Origin: Pythium myriotylum
Lineage: Eukaryota; Oomycota; Peronosporomycetes; Pythiales; Pythiaceae
Length of the DNA: 64,000 bases
Direction of reading: 5' to 3'
Assembly (NCBI GenBank): GCA_023091665.1
Contig: JALJCQ010000001.1
Coordinates: forward strand, 1,426,001-1,490,000
Shown: piece by piece, positions 1 to 9,158 of the stretch
Position numbering within the stretch: the first letter of the stretch is position 1
Layout of the letters: every line of letters begins with the position of its first letter
The notes under the pieces: generated by a model
What the model was told of the DNA's origin: nothing
What the model saw: only the letters and a program-made list of their open reading frames with translations
Database searches by the model: none
Translations under genes and position numbers: made by a program

Positions 1-616
1 AGGAGAGTAGTAGACATCGTCATCATAATTGTCAACAATCTCCGCTGGCTGGCCCACCGAGGACTGGGACGTCGTCTCACTGTGATCTTGTGCGTGGTGT
101 TCTTCATTTCTGGGGGTCGCTAGCTTCTGCTCCTCGTCACCTAGCTGCACACGTTTCATCGGTGAAGTGCCTTCAACTTGCGCTACGTCACTCCATCGTC
201 TTTTGCGCGAAGTCGGGCTAATGGAGAGCGCAGGAGCAACATCGGCATTAATATAGCCAAGGCCGGCTGTGGATGAGTCGACCCTACCATCCGCGGGAGC
301 AAGCGAGCTTTCACCTGAGCATGGGGCTGGAAAAGCATCAGCGTGTGTGCTCTGTTCGCTATATTCCGCGGAACCAACTGCCATGGACATCTTCTTCTCC
401 TGGTCATCTTCTTCTTGCGCCTGCGGTGAGGGAAACCATGAGTCATTCTTCACGATACTTCGCGAGCAGCGTGAACAGCCAACGCACCTCGTCCCCGTGG
501 CGGTGGTCACCGAGCTGAACGTCGGAGATAGACGAAGGCGACGACGCCTTGTAGCAGTTGGTGGGCTCGTCGAGCCTCGTGTTGATCTCGGCCAAACTCA
601 TGGAAGTAGTGCACAT
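1..616 (-). CDS. Unrecognised protein, 3' part beyond window edge
   Basis: I do not recognise this gene. Reading leftward, a first exon (616-488, ATG at 616 or in-frame ATG at 601) begins MCTTSMSLAEINTRL and ends at codon boundary GAG. A 67-nt intron (487-421, GTGCGT...CCGCAG, with a TGACT branch-like site) joins it in phase 0 to an exon that stays open for 420 nt to the window edge. The second exon is acidic and polar, with a basic patch (TSRKRRW) that could be a nuclear localisation signal; this is inference. Without the intron the frame stops at 443. A 40-nt alternative intron (donor at 452) is also possible. The C terminus lies outside the window. The gene is head-to-head with UTP18. Confidence 0.5.
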
Positions 617-1053
617 CTGCGACGAAGTGGAGTCTCCTGTGTCTCGAGAGGCCTTGCCAACGCTGCGCTCTGTGGGTCTGTTTCTGATGTGCGCGCCGCT
701 TCCGAAGCCGACACTCCGCGGGGCTTCTCTGTGGGTTGCAGTTCCGTGTCTCTCGGCAGGGCGATTCTCGATTGGTTCTTTCCTACGCCCCACGGGAGGG
801 GAAACCAGTCACAGCGGTCCTCTATTCAGGCAACAGTGGTGACCCTCTCCCTCCACACATTACGAGAATCTAGATAAAACCCAAGGTCATCACTCCTTCA
901 GACCGGAAGGGAGTCAGGACCTTCTAAATACGTTACCTTTGGAAACAAATTGATTTTATAATCAGATACTGCGGTGTAGTATAATGTGTCCAAGTGGTTG
1001 GTTGGTCAAGAAGTTGCCGGGGCAATAAGAGCACGTTGATCGAAGTGGCGAGC
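617..1053. promoter_or_regulatory. Intergenic region between divergent genes
   Basis: These 437 bp separate the start codons of the leftward unknown gene and rightward UTP18, so they must hold both 5' leaders and probably both promoters. An AT-rich segment at about 948-985 stands out from GC-richer surroundings. Open frames here lack coding character, and I see no RNA gene or repeat. Confidence 0.5.
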
Positions 1054-2608
1054 ATGGGCAAGCGGTCGGCGTCAGCGACGAAGCAGGAGGCAGCGGCGGC
1101 CCCGACGTCAGGTATGGACTACATGGATCTGTGTGTCACGAATCGTATGCTTAGTGGTGTGGTTTGGCTCCAGATGAGACGCGTCTCGCCGAGCAACTGT
1201 TTGCGTCCTCGTCGTCGGGCATTGTGGTCAACAACGGAAGCGCGCAGGGTAGCAAGCGCAAGAACACCAAACAGCTGAAGGCTGCGTGGGTTGATGAGGA
1301 TGACGCCGATGTGGAGGTCAAGCTAGATGACGAGACGCGGCTGCGCAAGTTGCGCAAGGTCGAGGACGACACGGTCGATGGCCTCGAGCTGCAGCAGCGA
1401 CTGAAGAAGCAGTGCGTCTACAGGCTCTGGGTTGGTCTTCGATATGTGTGCCTCACTTGTCACTTGTTGCTGTCAGGTTTCAGTCCGGCCATGGAACGGT
1501 CTCGTGGGCAGACCCCAAGAACTTCGTCGGCGCGAACCACGACCCGGCGATGCTCTCGGACAGCGAGGACGAGGATGGTGTCGGCCCAGACCAAATTGCA
1601 CGCTCAACCAGTAAAATGTTGGATGCATCGCACGACGTACTGCCCCAGGGCACGCTGGAAATCTGTCGCATGAAGGACGCGAATCAACATGCCCCTTCGG
1701 GTGCAGCCATTCAATCGGTCCAGTTTCACCCGAACGGCCAATTGCTGCTGACAGCAGGTCTCGATAAAACACTGCACCTGTTCCAGGCGGATGGAACGAA
1801 CAACGCGCGCGTTGAGAATATTTTCGTCAAGGACTTGCCTATCATTGGCGCCAAGTTCACGCTCGGTGGGAGTCGCGTAGTTCTCACCGGTCCTCGATCG
1901 TACTATTTCTCCTACGACTTGGACGCCGGGCGAGTCACCAAGATTCCAGGTTTTTCTGGAAGAAAAGAGCGCAAGCTTGAGCGTTTCGTCGTGTCAAAGT
2001 CGGGCGAACAGCTTGCGTTCCTCGGTAGCGACGGCTACTTGAGCTTGGTCTCCGCGCGCTCGTACGAGTGGATCGGAAACATGAAAATGAATGGCGAAGT
2101 CAAATCGGCAACGTTTTGCGAAAACGACCGTTACATTCTGAGCACTGGAAGTGATGGAACAGTGTACAAGTGGGATACACGGACGCGCAAATGTGTATTT
2201 GTTCAAGAGGATGAAGGCAGTCTCGGCAACTTATCCATCGCCTCCAGCGGCGACAGCAAATACTACGCGACGGGATCATCAAGTGGTGTCGTCAACGTGT
2301 ACACCCATGAAGGCCTATCGCACAACCGCAAGCCTCTGAAGACTCTGATGCAGCTCACCACACAGATCGACCATCTTGCGTTCAACGCAGACTCACAGAT
2401 ACTTGCAATGGCGTCAAAGGACTCACGCGACGCACTCAAGATGGTGCACTTGCCAAGCTTCACGGTCTTCTCGAACTGGCCAACAACCCAGACTCCGTTG
2501 CATTATGTCACAGCTATGGACTTCAGCCCGAACAGTGGCTATTTCGCCGTTGGAAATGCTCGTGGGCGAGTGCTACTTTACCGCTTGACACATTATGGCT
2601 CAACATAA
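1054..2608 (+). CDS. UTP18: U3 snoRNA-associated WD40 protein UTP18
   Basis: Nucleolar component of the small-subunit processome, needed for early 18S rRNA processing. Exons are 1054-1111, 1174-1411 and 1477-2608 (introns of 62 and 65 nt), giving 475 residues. The start is MGKRSASATKQE, a short basic N terminus. An acidic linker (SDSEDEDG) precedes the C-terminal WD40 propeller of roughly residues 150-475. The family signature is in the last blades: KMVHLPSFTVFSNWP and TAMDFSPNSGYFAVGN closely match known UTP18 proteins, and RLTHY near the C terminus fits too. Length is slightly below animal orthologues (about 550), mainly through a shorter N-terminal extension. Both introns fall in the disordered N-terminal part and all phases agree. 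Confidence 0.93.
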
Positions 2609-2913
2609 ACACTTTTAGAGGTGTTGAGATACACATAGAGATGGGGCTCGTGTAGTCACCGTGCGGCAACTTTGCTGTGATGATGATAGGATAATTGGAC
2701 TCGAACTGTACGATGAAACTCATCTGTCATTAACTGGTTGGAATGCCTATGAGATTTTATGCGCCGTTGTCGTCGCGAGCAAGTCCACGGCTCGACCCAT
2801 TTCTCGGCTTCCGGTGGATCCTCTCAATGGCAATCGATCCCAAGACTTCGCAACCTGATTACTCAATTGCGTGAGCGCGTCGTCAATTGCTCGTGGACCG
2901 TCGAGTGGATGAA

Positions 2914-3283
2914 ATGGAGACGGGGACAAAGAAAATTGTTTGTCTTGTGGTGATGGTGACGCACATTGCGACCTACGCCTCTCCGGTTGCAATGGGCGCC
3001 GTGGAAGCTGGCGGTGCTGTGAATGGATGTGGATATAGTGAGTGCCACAAGTGACCAATAAGGCACGGCTTTCTGACTTACTATTTGTGCTTGGGTGGGT
3101 CTCTGGGAGCTCATTGGGAAGACATCTGAGTCGTCATGCGAAGTCAAAGGGTGCTCTAACTGGAAGCGGAGAGCATTGATAGCCGCGCGTGCTTTTAGGG
3201 GATTGTTCGACTTGCTCGACTGCAAGGAACGCGTGATGATTGTGGCAGGTACACCTGGCAACTGCTTGGGCCCGAGTAATTAA
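2914..3283 (+). CDS. Doubtful small secreted cysteine-containing protein
   Basis: The ATG at 2914 starts METGTKKIVCLVVMV followed by THIATYASP, which reads as a good signal peptide (lysines, hydrophobic core, small residues before the cleavage site). The frame stops at about 3056, but a GT-AG intron such as 3019-3109 (phase 0) or 3038-3143 (phase 1) links it to a second open stretch ending at 3283 with the motifs CEVKGC and GNCLGPSN. The mature peptide would be about 65-75 residues with four cysteines. No family is recognised and splice sites are ambiguous. The antisense strand is also open here (2863-3261), so coding status is uncertain. It would be an orphan between UTP18 and the XRRA1-like gene. 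Confidence 0.25.
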
Positions 3284-3431
3284 GTTGTACGTAACGCTAT
3301 CGAAAGGCAGAATGGTAGCAACAAACCTCTGCAAATACGTCTTGTCTGGTTGAGGGTGTTAGAACATCCTCAATGCCAACTCCGGTCAGGAATGTGGTGT
3401 CACTTGAATCAACTAGAACTGCTATCGGCGC

Positions 3432-4634
3432 CTAATTAGAATCGTTGTTTGCTGAGTGAACGCGTCGTTTTAAGCACTCACCTCTCTTTCGTGGTGATTG
3501 TGAGGTCGATTTGCTCTGTTTCGGCTTCTCGGTAGGGAGCTCCGATGGACAGGCTCCCCGAGACCGAAAGGGAGAAGGCAAGGCCGTTTCATTCGGAAGC
3601 ATTTTGTAGATCTCGACGTTACCATAAGTCGCTGCTTCGTTCCGCTTTTTCTTTGTGTCAGGGTACGCCACGGTCACACTCAGCTCTTTTCCACTTTGCC
3701 CTATGTAGTCGGTAAGTGCTGGAACTGGATCGTAGTTCAGCTTTGTCTGGTCATGCGACGCTACGGCTGCGTGAGCCAGTGGATTGCCGTACAGCACGAG
3801 CTTTCGCAGCGAGTGGAGCTCGGCTGTAAAGATGACGTCGTCCTCCTCGGCGAGTTTGTTGTGCGCGAGGTTCAGATACACAAGGTTATAAAATCCAGCC
3901 CCTCGTTTGCTATCTGCAAACAGTGCGGACTCAGGAAACGCCGGGATCTTGTTATGACCGAGATTTAGATTCCGAAGCCGTGGCATTAGTGCCAACAAAT
4001 TGAACACCTCGGGGCCACTAAGGCTGTTGTGTTCGAGCGAAAGCGTCTCGAGCTTCGTGAAACGATCCATCACAGGTGGGAGTGATCGAATCCAATTGCT
4101 GCCAAGGTAGAGCTCACGAATGCGCAGTAACTTGGAGAGCTCTTCTACATCCTGCGTAGTGAGGCAGTTGAACGAGAGGTTGATCACCTCCAGATTCAGG
4201 AAACTATTAGGAGAGACGGTGACGTGTTGCAATGCGTTGCATTGTATGTCGAGCTCTATCAGCTGGGGTAAGCAACCGAAAGGTTCCAGAGGAGCTTCGT
4301 TGTCACTAATGTCAAGTCGCGTGAGGCTGGAGAAGAACAAGAGATCTTCAGCTACAACTCCCGTTATTTCCAGGCCAGATAGGACTGCCTGAACGACCTC
4401 GTCCGGGAATTCGACTCTGCAACAATCCAACAGCATGAAACCATCAAGTAATATCCCACTTTCTTGGTTCTTCCCAACAACTGGACGCCTCTCACTTCCC
4501 CGAGTCCGGTTTTCTCGTGCTGAGTATATGCCATGTGTAGATGAGATACTCTGAAGGGGTACTGGGAGTGGCATCTGCAATGTCGTGGGATGTACGGGAA
4601 TTTGTACGATATTTCGCTTGCGCTTGACGTTCAT
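3432..4634 (-). CDS. XRRA1-like leucine-rich repeat protein
   Basis: Single-exon gene for 400 residues. A basic N terminus (MNVKRKRN) is followed from about residue 60 by GFMLLDCCRVEFP, then leucine-rich repeats to about residue 290: SLTRLDISDN, QLIELDIQCN, NLEVINLSFN, IRELYLGSN, KLETLSLEHN, RLRNLNLGHN, NLVYLNLAHN and SLRKLVLYGNPL. The order and spacing, including the phrase EDLLFFSSLTRLD, resemble X-ray radiation resistance-associated protein 1 (XRRA1). The C-terminal 90 residues are polar and basic, ending near SQSPRKRGECLKRR. XRRA1 function is poorly known; a ciliary or nuclear role is inference. The ATG at 4634 is the first in frame. The next gene, the SNARE, lies upstream in the same orientation. 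Confidence 0.75.
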   Translation of the reverse strand: MNVKRKRNIVQIPVHPTTLQMPLPVPLQSISSTHGIYSARENRTRGSERRPVVGKNQESGILLDGFMLLDCCRVEFPDEVVQAVLSGLEITGVVAEDLLFFSSLTRLDISDNEAPLEPFGCLPQLIELDIQCNALQHVTVSPNSFLNLEVINLSFNCLTTQDVEELSKLLRIRELYLGSNWIRSLPPVMDRFTKLETLSLEHNSLSGPEVFNLLALMPRLRNLNLGHNKIPAFPESALFADSKRGAGFYNLVYLNLAHNKLAEEDDVIFTAELHSLRKLVLYGNPLAHAAVASHDQTKLNYDPVPALTDYIGQSGKELSVTVAYPDTKKKRNEAATYGNVEIYKMLPNETALPSPFRSRGACPSELPTEKPKQSKSTSQSPRKRGECLKRRVHSANNDSN

Positions 4635-4827
4635 CGCAATTCCAAAGACTTCTTGAGAGCAGGAACTACCCGCTTGACATCGAAAGAAGACTTGGACACC
4701 CTCAAACGCTAAAATTGGAAGTGAAAGGACTTCAATATTTGGTGGCTTGCGTATACAAAATCGATATTATGGAGGCCCCGCTTAAGCATCGGACATGATA
4801 CCATCTCTGATTTACGCTGAGAATCAT

Positions 4828-5909
4828 CTACGCCACAGTCTTGATGATACGGTAGATGATGTGTGCACTCAGAACCGCAACTATAAAGTAAAGCGAGAAA
4901 ATCTTCCACTGGTTCTTGCGCTTGAGGCTAGCTAAGTGGGCGCTAGCTTCTTCCGCGTCCTCTCGCGCATCGTCCACCTGCCCGCATAAAATACGATTAA
5001 GCAATGCTCCAGATCAAGTACACATATTGAACGTACGTTCGTGCGTGCGTTGTTCAGTTGCTCACGCTGTCTCGCAAGGTTGTCAGTAATATTCACAGCT
5101 AGCAACCCATAACCGATGAGAACAGAACTAACAAAGGGTATGTGCAAGCTGGCACGTACCAAGAGCTTCGCTTTCAGCAACAAGCTTCTTGGCGTCGTCT
5201 AGATGGTTACCAGCACTACAAAACAAGAAGTCAGTTAAAGCTTCACGCTATGATCCTGTCCACCATACCCATCGAGGCGTGTCTGATAACGAGCCATTTG
5301 ATCTTTCTGTGGTGGATGTGAGCATTGAGTAACCAAAATGAGCTCACTGCGAGCGAAAGCACCATAACTGACATACCGCGCTCATATCTTTCGGTCGTTC
5401 GTTCAGCCGCTGCTGGCTGTCGGCCACGAGCTTGTTCTTCTCAAGAAGGGATTTGAGCTTGTCAACAGTCGACTTGCAACTGCGCACCTGATACAAAACG
5501 AGTGTCGCACTCAGAGTGAGTTGGGTCCTCGCGGCAAAAAGATATCACACGGGCAAGCTACACACCATTTGGTGCATCTTCCGTCGATCCTGGGAGTCGC
5601 CTGATCGCGACTCGCTCTCCAGAATTCGAAGCTACGAAACCCTTTCATTAGCGCGCTGATCACCCATCCATGTCTTGCTGGGGTGACGTACGTATCGCTC
5701 GGCCTCGCCGACGCTGGTCTCGGCGCGCATGATCGCCTCCTCGCGCGCGGCTACGAAGCGCTCTGCGATGAGACAACACAGCCATAAAAGAGCGAGCTCC
5801 GTTGCCACGTACGCTTGCTCGAGGCATCGGCGATAGCCTTGATGTCCTGCTTCGCCTCGTCGCAGCACTGGTCGAAGTCTTCTTTGTAGCCCATGAACGA
5901 GTCGGTCAT
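4828..5909 (-). CDS. VTI1: Vti1-like Qb-SNARE, tail-anchored
   Basis: Membrane-fusion SNARE of Golgi, endosome and vacuole traffic. I assembled eight exons (5909-5813, 5762-5692, 5631-5566, 5487-5377, 5306-5269, 5215-5160, 5098-5037, 4977-4828) separated by GT-AG introns of 50-78 nt, all phases consistent, giving 216 residues, the usual Vti1 length. It starts MTDSFMGYKEDFDQCCDEA. The SNARE helix is around residues 125-188, with DNLARQREQLNNAR matching the Vti1 core (LxxxREQIxxxR). A single C-terminal membrane segment (WKIFSLYFIVAVLSAHIIY) is followed by a short basic lumenal tail. The predicted zero-layer residue is Gln, where many Vti1 proteins carry Asp. An Npsn-type Qb-SNARE is the alternative. 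The exon-rich structure contrasts with its mostly intron-poor neighbours. Confidence 0.8.
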
Positions 5910-6483
5910 TCTCGCGTCGTCTGGCGCCAATTCTCGGTCAATTCTCTCCGCGACGCCGGGCTTCTTCGCGTATGCCACTGCCTGCCTGCGACCACTCACC
6001 GGCGCGTCGCGTGTCGCGTTCTCTTGCTTCTCGGCGGGTCGAAGCGAGTGCACGCCCCTCGATGCCTTCTATCGCGATTACGGCGGGAGAGCCCCACTGA
6101 GAGCAGCCCGGGAATCCATTTTCAGCCAATCCGAGTCGTTGATTGGAAATTTCCAGATGGGAGAGAACTGGGTTGTCAAGGTGGTGAACTGCCTTGTTTC
6201 CGCATCACAATTCAGAATTGAATTGAGCAGGTCCAATGTACTCTAATAGGATATCTCCCGAAAACAGATTTTTGTTTCTTTTTTTGTTTTTCAAGAATCC
6301 GGTTTTTGGATTTTCCACATCTCAGTTCTCGACGCGAGCAGCTCCGAGAGCTTGTTGGCACCGAGTTGGCGGATCTGCAACGACACAAAGAGCACGACAA
6401 AAGGCCGCATCTGCACGGTCGCCACCTGCCACGACTGGTGTCGAGGCCACGGCGACGCGGCAGCTCACACTGGTTAGAGACGC
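5910..6483. other. Intergenic region upstream of the SNARE gene
   Basis: This 574 bp lies between the stop of the exchanger gene (6484) and the start of the Vti1-like gene (5909), both leftward, so it should carry the exchanger's 3' end and the SNARE promoter. A T-rich run with few other bases lies at about 6268-6293 on the plus strand (A-rich in the sense of both genes) and could take part in 3' end formation. Open frames present have no recognisable content. I see no RNA gene or mobile element. Confidence 0.5.
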
Positions 6484-8251
6484 TTAGTCGAAGTCAAGCA
6501 CGTTCTCCAGCACGGCCACGAGCACGATCGAGAGAGGGTAGAGCAGCAGGATGATCAACGCGTCCTTCAGGCGCTGGGTCTTCTTCATCGCGAAGTAGCC
6601 AATGGCCAGCTCGACGAAGAGGATCGCAACAGTCTCAGCAGTGAACTCCCAGACAAGACCGCCCTTGAAGAAGAGAAGCGCCGCGAAGATACCGAGACAG
6701 AACGTGTTGTTCATGCAAGCGGCACCAAGAAGTGCGGAGATCGAGATCGAGATGGTCTTGGAGGTCTTCTTGGACGCGTAGTTGTACGCGGCAATGAGCT
6801 CACTGGCGTTGGAAGCGAGTGGGGCGACAATGAACGACACATAGAACGCTGGGATGCCAGTTCGGGCGCCAACTTCAGAGAGCACATCGACCATCGGGTC
6901 CGAGAAGATGAGCACGAGCGCGGTACCAAGGAACATTTGGTAGGCAGCACGGAGCTTGATCTTGCGCTGCTGCTCCTGGATCGACAGGTGGGCAAGATCC
7001 TCGGGAACTTCCTCCTCTTCCTCCTCCTCGTCATCGCCATCATCGACAGGCAGTTCCGCCTTGGTCGGCTTGACGTACACACTCTTGAGCTCGAGCGTGC
7101 GACCCTCCTGCTCGGCTTCATACTTCGCCACCAAGTACTTCAACGTCGCGGCAGACAGTTCGTTAAGATCAATGTAGCCACTCTTGTCCTTGTCAAACTC
7201 GGAGAACCAGCGATCCACATCTTCACGAGTGATGAGCTCACCCATGTCCTTGCAGAACGACTGGAGCTCGTCAACGTCCATGCGCTTATCACCGTTCTTG
7301 TCGTAGAGGTGGAAGAAAGGCTTGATGAGCTGCTCAACGCGCTTCTGCAGCGAGCGAGTGTTGAGAGCCGTGCTTTCGCTCGGCGCCTGCTTCTTCATCA
7401 GAGCCAACTCCTCAGCCAGCACACCCGACAGACTGATTTCTCCGTTGCGGATGGCAGCGATGCGGACCTCCTCGATCACATCGTCAGCAACAGTGGAGGC
7501 ACGCTTGGCGTTCCAGTACAAGTACGCAACAAATGCACCCATAGACACGAGGAAGGCGACGAAAGCGAACGGACGCTCCGACTTAGCCACAGCAGCATGG
7601 TCTGCCTGAGCATCCTGCTGCTTCGTGCCAGTGTACCGGAGCGCCGGGACTTGGAGGATGAGGTAGATCAAACTCGTGGCGATCATCGTCTTGGCGGTCG
7701 TACGGATCTCATCGAAGACGACCACACCGGTGCGCGTAAGACTCGCGCTACCTGGAGGCGTGAGCTTGCTCCACCCCTCCGGAGCGTTCTTCGGGCGGAC
7801 GTAGCTGCCGTTGCCACGTTCATCAATGTTGACACGACCAGCGTAGACACTCAGGGCCCACGGGATGGTGAGAAGCATAATGGTCGAGCCAGCAAGAGCG
7901 CCAACGCCGACCGAGACTTGTTCCTGGGCGTCCGGTCCCATCCCCGAGAAGAGCACAATGGCGCCATCCGGCACAGCGCCAAGCACGGGCAGCACAATGC
8001 TTCCGACAATACCAGCCATCGCTAAGATGCACATACACACACAGTCAGCTCAACGGTTTCGCATGGGTCGGGGGGGGCAGAAGCGAAAGGTACTCACACG
8101 GCACGAGCAGCAGCAGCTCGCTGCCATCCGAGATCATGTTACTGGCGTTGAAGAGCACGTAGCCGTAGACAGCGCCGAGGAAGAGCACCTGCACGAGGCC
8201 TTCGCCTCCCGGCGGCAGGTCCTTGGGGTCGATGAACGGGATGCCCGACAT
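6484..8251 (-). CDS. Na+/Ca2+ (or Ca2+/H+) exchanger with central EF-hands
   Basis: Membrane cation exchanger of the CaCA superfamily, of the NCL/EF-CAX type known from plants. Exons 8251-8098 and 8021-6484 (76-nt intron, phase 1) give 563 residues. The first alpha-repeat is at about residues 35-80 (NMISDGSELLLL, then GIVGSIVLPVLGAVPDG); the second is near residues 450-490 (APLASNASELIAAYNY, with GAACMNNTFCLG). Between them is a cytosolic loop with two canonical EF-hands at about 285-335 (loops DKNGDKRMDVDE and DKDKSGYIDLNE) and an acidic run of glutamates near 380. This suggests Ca2+-regulated exchange at the plasma or vacuolar membrane. Start choice is uncertain: the chosen ATG (MSGIPFIDP) is the first in frame, yet the frame stays open without ATG for nearly 390 nt upstream, so a 5' exon may be missing. 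Confidence 0.85.
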
Positions 8252-9099
8252 GCTCGCTGGATCTTCCTGGTCGCGCGCAACTTGAGCAATGAGTCTAGTG
8301 GCGTCGAGCTGCAGATCCACTGGCTTGGCTTTGTGCGATGGGTTCGTGTGAAGTGAGCCGCAGGTGCGGGGGCGGGAAGGAGGGTGGATGAGCAGCTCCC
8401 CACATGATCCAGTTGCGTCGAGGGGAGAGGCGACGATGCTCGAGTTGAAGGTGACTGGATCCTTGGATCGTACGGATACAAGAGACGTATAGATGTATAC
8501 CGCGGACCACGTGGGACGAGCCGCAAATGAGATTTGCTCACGATCGTCGAACGCTCTGCTGCCTCCGCTTATTCTGCGCTGCCGCAGATGAGTGGCCGTG
8601 GCGTCTCGACGGCTCAGTTGGCGCGCTCAAATGATTTGGATACACGAATCATTTGCTCGATCGAACTTCAACCGACTCAACTGGCCCTGTAACTGGCCTC
8701 TCTCGGCCGGCGCCTCTGTGTTGAAGAGGATGCGATTATCCGGAATCGTAATTTATGTATAGTTGGTATACACGTCGAAGTGATGACGCCGAAAGATACC
8801 CCACTGACGCCAATTGATCACGCAAGAAAAATGCGCACGATGCGGGGGGCTTCGTTCTGTGTGTCCCACGCGCGCCAGTCAGTTGCATGCGCATGCGGCT
8901 GTCGAGACGCGTGGCTCGGAGACCACACGACGAAGCAGCTCGACGCGAGTGGACGGAGGGCCTTCGGTGCCGTGAAGTGTATTAATAGGCACGCCTAACA
9001 CCAAGACTCATTGGTGGTGGTGAGTCTAGGAAAGTCTCATGACCTCCTATGCAACGTGCGCGCTGAATGAAGTGTACCCATGCGTGAGTCATGGTGGGG
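8252..9099. other. Long intergenic region between exchanger and EMAP-like gene
   Basis: About 850 bp between two leftward genes. The right-hand part must hold the 3' end of the EMAP-like gene and the left part the exchanger promoter. From about 8638 down to 8252 the exchanger frame is open without an ATG, so an unrecognised 5' exon could be here. A 12-bp self-complementary element (GCATGC twice) lies at 8885-8896. Otherwise I see no gene, RNA or repeat. Confidence 0.45.
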
Positions 9100-9158
9100 G
9101 CTCAATCTTCCAGTGGAAACTGACCTGAGTCAGGTCAGTTTCCACTGGAAGATTGAGC
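9100..9158. repeat. Near-perfect 59-bp palindrome across a stop codon
   Basis: Bases 9100-9128 and 9130-9158 are perfect reverse complements (29-bp arms) around a single central base at 9129. The right arm encodes the last residues of the EMAP-like protein (SIFQWKLT and stop); the left arm is the same stretch inverted immediately downstream. The stop codon (9132-9130) sits at the symmetry centre. RNA from either strand would form a perfect hairpin. It may be a fold-back duplication, a 3'-end hairpin or an assembly artefact. Confidence 0.95.

Noticed and set aside
421..452. 40-nt alternative intron in the first gene
   Set aside because: The 67-nt GTGCGT...CAG intron has a better donor and typical length; the short option was kept only as an alternative.
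269..877. 202-residue open frame on the plus strand
   Set aside because: Antisense to the unknown minus-strand gene; starts with GTG, has low-complexity arginine and serine runs and no recognisable motif.
2863..3261. 132-residue minus-strand frame
   Set aside because: No recognisable domain, first codons favour chance, and it overlaps the equally weak plus-strand candidate.
6937..8025. 362-residue open frame antisense to the exchanger
   Set aside because: Mirror of the exchanger's codon bias on the opposite strand; no family features while the minus strand has clear EF-hands and exchanger motifs.
8885..8896. GCATGCGCATGC palindrome
   Set aside because: Only 12 bp, alternating composition; not enough to call a regulatory site.
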